This document shows, in pieces, positions 24,128 to 36,674 of a stretch of DNA of 64,000 bases (positions within the stretch are counted from its first letter, which is position 1; each line of letters opens with the position of its first letter). The stretch lies in contig OY811971.1 of the NCBI GenBank assembly GCA_963681505.1, positions 18,783,111-18,847,110 of the forward strand, in the 5' to 3' direction. The notes below the pieces were generated by a model. It searched no databases, was not told the origin of the DNA, and was given only the letters and a program-made list of their open reading frames with translations. The DNA comes from Eunapius fragilis (Eukaryota; Porifera; Demospongiae; Spongillida; Spongillidae). The position numbers were made by a program, and so were the translations under genes.

Positions 24128-24704
24128 TCAGACACGCATCCCTTTCTTGCATGGTCTGTTACTTGTGCGGATCGCCGCTCCCATAGCTATATAGTGTATA
24201 AAATTATTAAAGACTAGAAACGCATCTACAACATTTTTGAATTCGAGCGCTTACCTAGTTGTTGTGCTCGGATTGCATGCCCTTCTTTTGAATCGGCTTT
24301 ATTTGGAATGCGTTTCAGAGTTCGGTTGTAGTTTGCTATGCCAACTACATAGCAAAAATGAAAGGACTCACACTTTTAAACGACTAGTATACCTTCACCC
24401 TCTTCTTTGCTGATATCCGAGACATCACTTTAGCGCTATGGACGCTTGAGACTCTGAAAACAATGTTTTTCCCGTTAACAATACAAAGCCACACTGCTTA
24501 CGCTTCAAGACTTCAGCTGGATTCTCCTCAGTAGGAAAAAAGAAGCCGATATAACGTTACTGTACCTGTACAGAAAGTGATGTCCTTTTCCCTCGAGTTG
24601 GTCTTACAGCATCGCTTTGAGACAGTGCTTTGAGACAGTTTTGGATCTGTAGTTTCGCAACCTCCTGCAGTAGTGTAAACGGACCGTGCAAACTGCATCG
24701 CCAT
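24128..24704 (-). other. Possible minus-strand multi-exon gene, unrecognised
   Basis: Several exon-like segments with GT-AG borders lie on the minus strand. They are 24608-24704 (starts MAMQFARSVYTTAGG), 24255-24344 (GIANYNRTLKRIPNKADSK) and 24128-24186 (AMGAAIRTSNRPCKKGMRV, then stop). The last two join in frame. I could not find middle exons that keep the frame from the first, so the model is incomplete. No domain is recognised. Confidence 0.25.
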
Positions 24705-25049
24705 GCTGCCTAGGACCTAAGGTTTAGCGCGGTCTTCGTCATCATCGTACTAGTATCGATATACATGTAGGTTCTGCTGTGACGACATGACTTGATCGTT
24801 TCTCGGGGACCTGTTAGAGGAGAGACTTGGGAATTAGCCACTAGTCCCTCAATTTACTTGAAGACCCACCTAAGATATTTCTTCTGGATGATAGGAACGT
24901 ACGGTTATAGTTGCAGTAGATTTCCCGACGATGACGCCATATATGCATGCGGCTTTGAAGAGTCCACGCATGCGCGTTACATTCATTTGAAAAGAAGCCT
25001 CGTACACACTGTATTTGTTCTGCTCAGAGTGGGGTTTCAAAAGCAACAT

Positions 25050-25840
25050 ACGAAATGACTTATTTGATGCACACAAGACTGTATTACAATACCTGGTCTG
25101 GCCACTAACATGATTCTATTTGATGCACACCAACGAACATGACTCTATTAGATGCACACCAGGGACTGCCATTTTATTTGATGCAAATAAAAACCCGAGT
25201 CTGGCCGCTATCCTGATTCTATTTGAAGCCCACCAGGTCTGATCGCTACCAAGATTCTATTAGATGCACACCAGGGATTGGCCACTACTAGATAATTTAA
25301 TGATTCAATTTGATGCAAACTGGGTCAGTTTGCTAACATGATTATATTTGATGCACACCAGGGTCTGATCGATATCACAAACCTACCAGATGTATACCAG
25401 CGACTGGCCACTAGCATGTCTTTACTTGATGCAGACGAGTTAATATGATTCCATTTGATACACACCAGGTCTGGCTGCTAACATGATTCTATATGATGCA
25501 CACCAGGGACTGCTGCTCGCATTACTTGATATGCTAGTACGTGGCAATTCCTAATGTGAGGGTCATGGTAGCAGTGTGCATCAGACAGAATCATATTAGC
25601 GGCCAGACCTGGTGTGCATCAAATAAAGTCATGCTATTGGCCAGTCTCTGGTGTGCAGCTGATAGGATTGTGGTATCGACCAGACCCTAGTGAGCATCAA
25701 ATAGAAACATGGTAGCGACCAGACCAGTGTGCATCAAATAGAATCAGGATACCCTGATTTCATAAAAAAGATTCAATCTGATGCACACCAGGTCTGGCTG
25801 CTATCCTGATTCCATTTGATCACATGACCCTACTAGAAGC
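25050..25840. repeat. Two-orientation satellite (TTTGATGCACACCAGGTCTGG units)
   Basis: From about 25060 to 25520, units with ATTTGATGCACACCAG...CTGG and ACATGATTCTA repeat every 40-70 bp in plus orientation. From about 25580 to 25770 the same units (CTGGTGTGCATCAAATA) run in the opposite orientation, and plus-orientation units resume near 25775. The array is thus a foldback of tandem repeats. Confidence 0.8.
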
Positions 25841-26990
25841 ACGATGCATAGAAGAAGTGTACTGTGTCATTGCTATTTAGTAATACATGGCCACACCCCT
25901 TTGTAAGACTTCTATGTATGTACATTAACATGACATGTACATGTATGGAAACGTTCAGTTACACCCAGCTAGTCTCACAAGTGGAGATAGAATAGTACTA
26001 AACAACATGTACATGTACAGACGTAACAATACAACAAATGTAAGTTCACATCAGATCTTTCAGTTTCGATCAATTGATGTAAGGCTTGATCCTATCAGGG
26101 TGAAAATATACCATTTTAAGATATCACCCCATGCAAACATACCATACATACAATTTGGATGAAGACTATTGAGAAGGATAGATTCTTTGTGCATTCAGCT
26201 ACTAAATGGCAGTAATACTAGTGCCACTTCCAAGCTGCCAAGCCTCTAGCTAAACATTTTCATTCTGAATGCTCCAAAATCACATTCGCCTCTTTCAAAC
26301 CACATTCTAAGCATCTTCACCTACTCACACAGATATAAGCACGTACAGACAATTGTAAACATATGTGGATGCACATGCACATACCGGTATAAAATGCAGA
26401 CACATGCATACACACATCTTGACAGAATTGTGCTTTCTTCCCTAGTGACATGCAGACACAGATACACACACATGTGTACCCTATGTATGTAGCTGCACAC
26501 ATGCCAATATCCTCCCAAAAGGTCCTGCAATGCAACCACTACATGTAAGAATGTTCACAGAACAATGAAAGCCCTACAAAGCTAGGCACCAAAACATATT
26601 GCTGCCTGGGTCTATTTGGTACTGAAAAAACATCACACAGTGAACTTCAGAGTGACACCAAAGCAATCAAACTTCAGTGCTAACAGCCCACAGTTAGTTC
26701 ATCAACCCTCCCCTTTGGCAGGAGTGCCTCAGTTATCAAGACTGTGGCGACATGCTTCATGGTAGCCTCATCATGGGGTGTGGCAAAGCAGCCATACCCA
26801 CCATCTGTGTGAGTGTATTACCCCTTGGCAACTTCTTCAAGTATGTGTATGTGTGTATGTGTGTATGTGTGTGTGCATGTGTGTGCATGCAAGGTGAGTG
26901 TTAAGATCATGTGATGTGGTTTAGTAGACATTATTAGGTGATTAGGGTAAGTAGGAATGCTAGCATTAAATACCAAACCGTCTTCATCAG
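25841..26990. other. No recognisable gene
   Basis: Low-complexity ACATGTACATG runs near 25930-26020 and CA/TG-rich DNA at 26330-26480 and 26835-26890. Open frames here are low complexity and unsupported. Confidence 0.5.
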
Positions 26991-26993
26991 GCA

Positions 26994-28094
26994 CCTGATG
27001 ACAGTATGAGGTGAGCACATGACTGCATGAGGTTAGCACATGATGACAGCATGAGGTTAGCACATGATGACAGCATGAGGTTAGCACATGATGACAGCAT
27101 GAGGTTAGCACATGATGACAGCATGAGGGTAGCACATGTCAGCATGAGGTGAGCACATGATGACAGCATGAGGTTAGCACATGATGACAGCATGAGGATA
27201 GCACATGATGACAGCATGAGGTGAGCACATGATGACAGCATGAGGTGAGCACATGATGACAGCATGAGGTTAGCACATGATGACAGCATGAGGTGAGCAC
27301 ATGTCAGCATGAGGTGAGCACATGATGACAGCATGAGGTGAGCACATGATGACAGCATGAGGTGAGCACATGATGTTAGCATGAGGTGAGCACATGACAG
27401 CATGAGGTGAGCACATGATGACAGCATGAGGTGAGCACATGACAGCATGAGGTGAGCACATGACAGCATGAGGTTAGCACATGATGTCAGCATGAGGTGA
27501 GCACATGATGACAGCATGAGGTGAGCACATGATGACAGCATGAGGTGAGCACATGATGACAGCATGAGGAGAGCACATGATGTCAGCATGAGGTGAGCAC
27601 ATGATGACAGCATGAGATCAGCACATGATGACAGCATGAGGTTAGCACATGATGACAGCATAAGGATAGCACATGATGACAGCATGAGGTGAGCACATGA
27701 TGACAGCATGAGGTGAGCACATGATGACAGCATGAGGTGAGCACATGACAGCATGAGGTGAGCACATGATGACAGCATGAGGTGAGCACATGATGACAGC
27801 ATGAGGTTAGCACATGATGACAGCATGAGGTGAGCACATGATGACAGCATGAGGAGAGCACATGATGTCAGCATGAGGTGAGCACATGATGACAGCATGA
27901 GATTAGCACATGATGACAGCATGAGGTTAGCACATGATGACAGCATGAGGATAGCACATGATGACAGCATGAGATGAGCACATGATGACAGCATGAGGTG
28001 AGCACATGACAGCATGAGGTGAGCACATGACAGCATGAGGTTAGCACATGATGACAGCATGAGGTGAGCACATGACAGCATGAGGTGAGCACAT
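26994..28094 (-). repeat. 24-bp minisatellite, about 45 units
   Basis: The unit AGCATGAGGTGAGCACATGA + TGAC (24 bp) alternates with 21-bp units that lack one ATG triplet. Because both lengths are multiples of three, one minus frame stays open for 364 codons (a repeat of MLSSCAHL). Variant bases (GGTTAG, GGATAG, GGAGAG) recur in blocks, for example two similar runs at about 27560-27680 and 27845-27965, implying higher-order duplication. Confidence 0.92.
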
Positions 28095-28939
28095 TATTAT
28101 CAAGGAGGCCATTGTTCATGTGCATCAGACTGTCAAACGGCATACGCTTGTCTCACCAATAACTCAGAACACACATATACATGCAGTGTACCCAGAGCAC
28201 CGATCCTGCATACTTGATGCACAGATTACATCATGACCAACGTAACAGGAACATTGAATTAGTGAATATACACACGTTGAACGTGTACACATATACATGC
28301 TCACATACACATGTATGCACATACATGCGCACAACACACACACACGCACACACATGTACCAAATGCACACACATATCATACATGTTACTATTACATACAC
28401 ATGTGTACACACACACACACACACACACAATCACACACATATGCAGCATGTAGCCTGACCCTGGGCGTGTACTGAGCTGGTTGCCACAGTTACAATCAGC
28501 CCATTTCAAAAGGTGACTTTTAAAAATTGATTATAATAGCATGTATGACAACCATAAATTATTTATATACATGGTACAACCCAGAAATATTACAAAACTA
28601 CATTGTCTTACCTTTCAGTGGTCACTCCATCCAACGCGACGTCTACACAACTTGGGGCTTTTTGGCTTCACACATATCATCACTGAAACTGTATACAAGT
28701 ACCGGTAGACGATTCAAATTCAAATGTGCGTAATTCATAAACTAAGCTAGTATGTGTATACATACATTTTAGCCAGAACTCCGACCAACCAGATATACGC
28801 TTTCCTTCCGCGATTTCTTTATTTGACACTTTGTATACTTTCTTTTTAAATTTAAATTTAATGGCCCATTATTAATGGCCAATAGCTCAATTAACAACGA
28901 ATTACGCCCTCGCTACGATACGGTATAAAATTAGCATCA

Positions 28940-29158
28940 CATGTATACAGTTATACACAATGTGTATAACAGTTACTTGTATAACAATGATATACAGGCG
29001 AGTATAAAAACCCTTTTTACACTGCGGTTTTGTAATTAGTACATACTACCATTATACTCAGTTATACACAATTATATGTTATGTGTATAACAAATGCTGT
29101 ATAACTACTTGTATAACAATGTTATACAGGCGAGTATAAAAACCCTTTTTACACAGTG
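28940..29158. repeat. Right transposon-like ends, duplicated
   Basis: Two tandem copies, each closing with GGCGAGTATAAAAACCCTTT + TTACAC (inner near 29024, outer ending CACAGTG at 29158). Both are preceded by repeated GTATAAC/GTTATAC. They mirror the end at 22328. Confidence 0.55.
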
Positions 29159-29465
29159 GCATTTGTAGGATACCCATCAAAAATTATTGCATGGGCCACA
29201 TACATGTACATGTGTAGTGCAGGCTGTTGGGTTAAACTTCTTACAGTACAGTGCAACTAATATAATTATAATCCAACAACTCGTGCAATCAAGTGGTTAT
29301 TTGTCACAAAACTATTTGTACGAGGGCCAACGGGTATACATATAAGTAAAGCATGAGAATCCCCACACATACTGTGGCTGCTAATCCAAATGGTAGACAG
29401 CTCTACAGAACACAAAATAGTGCACCAAAAAAACTTGTGAAATAGTACACCAAAAAACTTGCAGA

Positions 29466-29481
29466 TACACAGACACACACA

Positions 29482-29560
<79 letters not shown>

Positions 29561-29563
29561 CAC
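29466..29563. repeat. (CA)n microsatellite, about 98 bp
   Basis: Nearly pure ACAC run with two interruptions. Another shorter CA array lies at about 28405-28438. Frames through it are artefacts. Confidence 0.95.
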
Positions 29564-29917
29564 GTGAATGCAATGACAAAGAACACACATGCACCAATTA
29601 AGCACCATTTGCAGAGACTAAAAACAGAGTTGTCCACACACTGGCTCCATAAGATTAGTATTATATTACCACTACACAGCACCTGTCTTCTCATTTTATG
29701 TACGAACGAAGGTTACATTATAAGTTGACATCAGCTGATGTCTTCACACAACCTAGCTTCAGGTGTGTGTAGCATGGATTTGCATCTAGAGTGGTTGCAC
29801 TGAGCACCTCATAATTTTGTGCTTTTTGAGCATCAGAAACTGAGACTCCTGATACGTCCATTTTGGAGTAGTCCGCAAAATGGAAGATAGCGCGACTTGA
29901 ACCCCTGATGGGGGGTA

Positions 29918-30256
29918 CAAATGAATGGTGGTATGGGGTGAAGCATTGAAAACCTCTATAAACGCAGCCTACATCACACTGCATACTTGAAGCGAGTAAT
30001 CTTCTCTACGCTAGCCTCTTCACCTTCCCTACGCTAGCCTCCCCACCTTACCTACACTTGGAGGATAGCGTAGGGAAGGTGGAGAGGCTAGTGTAGGGAA
30101 GGTGGAGAGGCTAGTGTAGGGAAGGTGGAGAGGCTATAGCGTAGGGAAGGTGAAGAGGCTAGCGTAGAGAAGATTACTCGCTTCAAGTATGCAGTGTGAT
30201 GTAGGCTGCGTTTATAGGGGTTTTCAATGCTTCACCCCATACCACCATTCATTTGT
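29918..30256. repeat. Nested palindrome at the outer edge of the giant inverted repeat
   Basis: 29918-30050 and about 30075-30256 are inverted copies. The first reads ACAAATGAATGGTGGTATGG...CTACATCACACTGC; the second carries its complement. Between and within them a 24-bp unit (GCGTAGGGAAGGTGGAGAGG + CTA) repeats about four times. The outer block also ends the right arm (45965-46043), and a related block lies at 62370-62440. Confidence 0.8.
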
Positions 30257-30521
30257 GGCAGACATTAATTGAGCGTGCCTCTGCATGGGCACCTTAGTTT
30301 ATGAAATTCATCAATAAATGAATTATTAATTAAAATAATTGTGTCTTTCATTCCTAAAAAAGGTGGAAGAGGTCAGGAGCACCGCAAAAGGGTAAGACTG
30401 AACATGGGTAACATGGCAATATGAATTTTAGCCTCTAACCGAATATGAAACTATACATCAGCAAAACACAACAACATGATTTATAAACTTAGAACAATTT
30501 TAAAAACTATAAATTTTTATT

Positions 30522-33500
30522 CTATTTTGCAATTCTATCAATTCCATCTTTTTGGTACATAAGAACGTAGCGTGGCAGGATGGCATTTGGTCTGTACACC
30601 ACGATTTCTTTGTAATTTAGAGCGCCTCCTGGCAGGCCATACACACTGTCATATCCAGGTGGGGGGGGGCTGTTAGCTTATTCATGTTCTGTCTTGTGGA
30701 GTATTTTTTTCCTGGGAGGAGATCGCAGAGGAGCAGAGCTCTGTAAGAGTGGCTCCCTCGTGTGTAGTCATGTGACTTTGAGGAGTTTGGAGCCAGATAG
30801 AAACCCTGGCCAAACCAACTGAACCGCTGGATGTTTTTACCTACACGTGACATCATAAATCCATTATGACTTATTCCACATATACCACAGCTCACATTGC
30901 CGCATATGGACAGATTGCTGGCTAGGTCACACTATAAAGCAGTTCCATGGTAGTGTTTCTCCACACGTGTAGGTGACCCCTTGGCTTGTAATTCACCTTT
31001 GTACTGCTCCCACATAACTTTGCATTGAACATTAATAACTTCAAAAATGTAGTCCAAATCTGGTGGTAGACCTTTACCTTCATGCCATCTTCTTTTAAAT
31101 TGAGAATAGATTTTGGAATAAACTTCAGAGCCTGGCATGACTCCCTGGTACATAGCAGATCTTTCTGTGAGTGGTGTACATTTTAAAGAACACAGTAATC
31201 ACATTAATGGGCAATACCTTCACTCGATGGCAGTCCGACAATTGGAGAGGCGAGTAGTTTGTTTGAGTCTCCACTGACTGCAGTCAGAATCCTTCTAGCT
31301 GAGCAATGAGTATTGGCAGCCGAATTTCCATTTGGCCGGCTCAAAATGGTTGCCACATCTGACACTTGTGTGGAATGGTGGGATATAAGGTTTAACTCAT
31401 GCAAGTGGGCGCAATATAACTAGTTGTGCAGTTACATTGTATTCTGTGCTATTAGTGAGCTCAGCACAGTTTCAATCTCACTAGAAAGGTTACAACTCAG
31501 AACTTTCTATAATAGTATTAGGTTGTTTACTAAAACTAGCAGCATGTAAATATAAGAGATCAAAGCAATGAGCATAAAATATGCAAGAAAATATTTCAAA
31601 TCTGCTCTAGATGGAAATGTAGAGGAAATAACTGGCCATCTCCCATGAACCAATTTTTGCACACTAAAAAGGGGTTAAGATACCTCAATTCTAAAGGATA
31701 TATTTCATGTATGACCCATCCATGGCTGGCTCAAACAGTATTTTCCAAATGTATGAAGGTGAAAATGCTGTATTTGCACAACTAGCTTGGCAAGAGGCAC
31801 ATTGATTAGGGCATAAATTGGATGCTTCTCTGAACTATTATGAGACTCCCACACCTCCAAAGCCACCTGTAGACACTCCCGTTCTGACAATTATTGTATT
31901 TACTTGTTTCATTGATTGTTTCGTAATATTATGCGAATAGAGTTTAGTGGGCCCAAATCTAATAATATATTAGTCAGGAGTCTCGTTATAAACGTGCCGC
32001 GTGTTTTAACGCGCGTATTTTAATGATATTCATAGTTGGGGGTCAAATTCTGTATGGAAGTTTCTAAGGAAAATTCCTATTTAGCAGCATATCCTGCATA
32101 TTCTCTGTATTATGCACATTGTAGACGCACATGTTTACAGATGTTCAGTTACAAGGTAACTTACACAATTAGATGCTTACATGACATGAACTCATCGGTG
32201 TTTAATAAATTGTGTTTTTTACAGTATTCACTTGATTTTCCACTGAATGTAAGTTCAGATAAAGGCATCAAACATCCAACTGCCTTGCATTTCTGAGCAT
32301 ATGTGTAATAAAAAGAGTACATGTTATACAACAAACAAATTACCTTCAAAGTTTGATTAGTGGCACTGTGATTATGCCAAGATGAAGAGACAGGAAGAGG
32401 ATGAAAGGAGGTATGTAGGGTTTCAGGGACCATAGGTGAGGAAGAATTCATAGGAATTTGATGAACTGAGTGTTTCACAGGGACAACAGGAATACTAGGT
32501 GCGAGAGAAGAAACTGGAAGACGAGTAGATTTAGGAGGAACAGGTGGGATAGATGAGATAGGAAGCGAACCATCAGGGTGTTTTGTACGTGAAGAAGTAG
32601 AAACAGGAAGATGAGGAACAGATAACGGTGATGAGACAGGAGGAATTGAAGATGAGAGAGAAGTAATAGGAGTGTGAACAGAGCGCTTTACAGGGAGAGC
32701 AGGAGTAGAAAAAGGAAGAGTAGAAATGGGAGGAGTGCGAGCAGATCGTTTTGGAGGGAGAGCGGGAATAGTATATATGATTCTAGAGCACTTTGCAGGG
32801 ACAGAAGGAATAGTAGAAACAGGAAGAGGGACAGATGAAGTTGGGGAAGATAGAATAACAAATGAGGGAGAAGTGACAGGAAGAGTGTGAGCTGAGCGGT
32901 TCTGAGGGACAACAGGTGTACCAGGGGAAGGAGTAGAAACAGTAAGAGGAAGAGATGTAATTGGGACACATGATGACGAGGAAGCATTAATAGGAAGAGC
33001 GCTAATGGAGCGATTTGGACTGAGAGCATGAATACAAGGTGCAGAAACAGGGAGAGCAGGAAGAGAGGGAAGGACAGCAGGAATAATGGGCGTGACAGGA
33101 AGAGGATGAATAGAGTGAGGAGGGATTATTGCAGGAATAGTGGATACATATGAAGAGGCAGGAGGAGGAGCAGGAGGAGTAGCAGGAGGAGGAGCAGGAG
33201 GAGGAAGGACAGCTTGGATCCTAGGCGAGAGAGGTAATGATGATGGGCATGTGGAGAGACGAGGAACAACTGGGCTCAGGACAGTAGGGGTTCTCCAGCA
33301 TGGCAAAAAACCTATCAGGAATAAATGAACACAGCAATATAGACATGGAAATGAATTGCCACTTCATACAGTGTGCAAGTTTGGAATTCTTTATCTTCGA
33401 TAGCATAGATTGTACATGAGATGTGGCTGTGGGAGTGAATCTGCTTGCATTTTGGGTGCTGCCATTTGGAGTGGTTACATTGCTCCTTTCTAAGCTATAT

Positions 33501-34660
33501 GATCTAGGTAAAATATTTGGGGTCAAAGGTGTGTACTGTTGATTTGAATTCCCGTTCCCGGATGAAGAAGCACTCATTTCATGGTGTACATGTCTGGTGT
33601 TCTTGTTTGTGACCCTTTGCTGGGGGTTGGATTCAATTGTACCTCCAATCTTGATGATTGCTTGGCTGCAGTTTGATGTAGCCTGTGACTCTACACTAAC
33701 AGTAGGGATGGCCTGTCCCCTCTTTGAAATTGTTGAGGTCTCAGATTTTGTCTGTGGTTTTTGTCCAATTACAATATTACTACCAGGCGTACTGTTCTTT
33801 ACTTTAACAGGCATGTCAGTATTATTATTTTTGTAGCTTATTCCATTGCTAGTTTTTCTATCAGTGGTCTGTCCGTTTTGGAGCACTGCTTGACTTGCTC
33901 TAAAAGAAGCCTGCAAATTTTCAACAGGCAAAGTAGATGTGATGTTTGCATTGCTCTGCACTGTCATTTGAACATCAAATGTGACAACACATTCACTCTC
34001 GGACTCAAGAGATGCTGCTGATTCTTTTGTGTGGGTTTGCCTGTCACATATTTTGGTGTTTCCATTTTCTGTCATATTTGATTGGATGCAAAGAACTACA
34101 TTTTTTTCTTTTAGACCATCAGAAACAATGGCTGATTCATCCTTCACTGCATGTTGACTATTAGTTGTGCTGCTACCAGATTCCAGCCTCTTCTCAAGGA
34201 CTGCAGATTTTTTGCCAGTGTTAATAATACATGTTTCCGGGACCACGGCTTGGATATCTGTTGACATTATGACATTACTTCCTTTCTCTGCCTTAGTATA
34301 ATGTACAATTTTGGTACCTATAGGACTACTACTTGTAGCGTTCGTCACGTGCACTCCTCCATTTTGTACACTTGTTTGAACACGGCTCTCCGCCACGTTA
34401 CGAAAGTCGAATTCGTTGTCTCTATTGTGATGGTTCTCGTTGCTGAATTCAGATCTAGTGGTCCGTCCATAACATGCTGGAGATAGTCTATTTGGCGTAC
34501 CGCTAGTATTGGTATCATGCTCTACAATCACCGCTCCTGGGTTGATCCCTTGCATATCGTCTGATGCTGTAGCCGCTTCAGTCTCTACCACTACTTCATT
34601 CTTGTATATCGTTATCATGTTGAATTTTTCAAATGATTCAGTGAAGCCGAAATGTGCCAT
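30522..34660 (-). pseudogene. Zinc-finger/PARP catalytic-domain gene, left-arm copy (nonsense and frameshift)
   Basis: Mirror of the right-arm gene. Exons: 33370-34660, 32344-33311, 32165-32292, one starting at 31829, one ending at 31218, and 30522-31164. Exon 1 is Ser/Thr-rich, exon 2 Pro-rich, exon 3 carries KCKAVGCLMPLS...EYCKKHN, and the last exon carries the PARP core. Two lesions are seen. One is an in-frame TAG at 30932-30934 right after HYHGTAL, shared with the right copy. The other is a run of 9 C (G on plus, 30661-30669) against 7 in the right copy, which shifts the frame just before the GYDSV block and destroys the C-terminal part with the catalytic Glu. Exon 1 differs from the right copy at about 23 of 430 residues, whereas the catalytic exon is almost unchanged. 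Confidence 0.75.
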
Positions 34661-35080
34661 GGTCAAATGAACCACAGAATACACAAGCTTTCACGATTCT
34701 CTTTTTAAAGCCAATCCAAGTCCTATGGCCTATTCGGTTTATAAAATAAGAACGACTTGAGTTTAAAAGCTCACGTCAATTAGTAGAGAATCATCGTACT
34801 GTTAGGAAGTAAACAGACACGTCAACAAATATGCATTTTCCATAATATACGGTACATAACGCATTAATTGTACGCGACCGTTGATAGGATACTTCCGTTT
34901 CACTCGGCGCGCGTAGTCCCCACAGCACAATTAAGTAAAATAACAGGTTACAACATTTATCTTAACTTGATTTCAAAATTGGAGTGGCTAGGATTTCTTC
35001 TCTGGTTTATATAACCCTTCTGAGGGGGCCGTCGAGGAATGGCAACGTAAGGAGGGGTAGAATTCACCACTCTATACGAT

Positions 35081-35101
35081 CCCCCCCCCCCCCCCCCCCC
35101 C
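35081..35101. repeat. Poly-C tract (21 bp) in left arm
   Basis: The homologous tract in the right arm (41137-41153) is 17 G. Confidence 0.95.
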
Positions 35102-36253
35102 TCCCTCGCCTCCCCACCCGCAAGATAGTGTTGGCTCTTTTTTACGCCGCCACAACAACGCAGCTTCAACTATGAAATTCTGACCATAGATATTCGACTA
35201 CCAGTACATAAGTGCAGGGGAGGGGGGTTGATAGATTATGTTCGAAAGGAAGAATGAAAGGGATTGTATTGGGGCGGATGGGTCAGGATCTTTTTTATGC
35301 ATGCATGGTATAATGAATCATTGCAGTGGGGAATCACGAGTTGATGTGAAGTAGTGGGGCTGATCGATAGTAAGATCGGATTTATGACTAAGCTTAGTTC
35401 ATGTGGAGTTTAATATCCTTTCCTAAGGCGATCACTTTTGAAACCTAATAAAAAGAAATACCGTAGACATTTCGTAGAAGAGTTTTTGTTCCTACTTGTC
35501 TTATCATATTCCGTGCAGGTTCCAATGGCTACGAGAGTTCATGTTCATACACTATGGTACAGTGTATTTACATGAAAGGCTGTGTTGCATTTAATATCTA
35601 GACTAATCTTCTCCATGTTGAAGCAAACAGGCAGATCGATGGCTTTGTATATACAGTCCAATGTTGCAGTCTTGCAGTTACAGCAAAAATATTCTGCTGC
35701 TGATATCACTCCACAATGTGAAATGAGTGCTGAAATATATAATAAAACGTTCTACATTACTTGTTTCAATATAATATTATATAATTATACAAGTTGCAGC
35801 TAGGCTTGCAATCCACAAGTTCCTGTCAGAATTACAGGCATCTTTCGACCTGATCTCTAACTTAAGCATTTGCTTAATAAGGGCGAATGCCAGAGCCATT
35901 CTCCGAAGAGTATAGAACTGAGCCTGTCTGTTACTGTAGAAGTGTTTGATGTGTATTCTATGAACTAAAATTAATTTTTCGTAACGCTAAAAAAAAACTA
36001 AAAATTGTTTTAAACAGCATTTATAACTATAATAGGACATTCACACATGCACATAAACTATGCAGACAATTTAAAATAGATATATAAAAATGAATTAAAT
36101 AAAATAGAAACACCAGCATATGCAGTGTGACAGAATGTAGTATACAGTGTCACGCAGGCTCTGCATATGAATAATATATGCAGTGCTGAAACTCATTAAG
36201 GCAAGTATGGCATCTGTAGTCTCCATCCTTCTCCTCCATTTCACTCTATACTG

Positions 36254-36674
36254 CTATGAATGCACAGATTTGTGGCACGAAGGACAGCAAAAAGCATCCT
36301 TGCACACAGCACTTTCACTGTTTGACTTGACTTGAGCTATTTCTTCAGCCAAATGACACATAAATGTAATTGCCTGAAGACCCAGAGCCACATCAGCTGT
36401 CACAAAAAATGGTGTAATTACATAAAACACTCCCCTGTTTGTACATGACTTTCCCAGGAGTGACTCAAACATAAGAAAGCTTCAGTGCAATACATGTGGA
36501 TGGATCTACCTACCGCTTGCATTGTCAAAAGCCTCGTGGTATGAAGGATCATGCCAGTGCAAACTCCAAACAATGGTAATCACTTGGCAACCTACTAGTC
36601 CTAACACTATGTTTAGCATTGTAAAAACCAAATAAGATACTTCTGAATTGAAATGAAGGTAAGTGTGTGATGAG
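36254..36674 (-). CDS. Small membrane-protein candidate, left-arm copy
   Basis: Mirror of the right-arm candidate at 39028-39393. The segments are 36510-36674 and 36254-36479. Both hydrophobic segments and the Cys-rich tail (FCCPSCHKSVHS) are present. At the proposed junction the left copy has C where the right has T; in the proposed frame this is a synonymous Ser change. Function unknown. Confidence 0.35.

Noticed and set aside
26987..28081. 364-codon minus frame rich in MLSSCAHL
   Set aside because: Translation of a 24-bp minisatellite; no signal beyond the repeat period.
26994..28094. CRISPR-like array
   Set aside because: There are no unique spacers; units are contiguous and the genome is eukaryotic.
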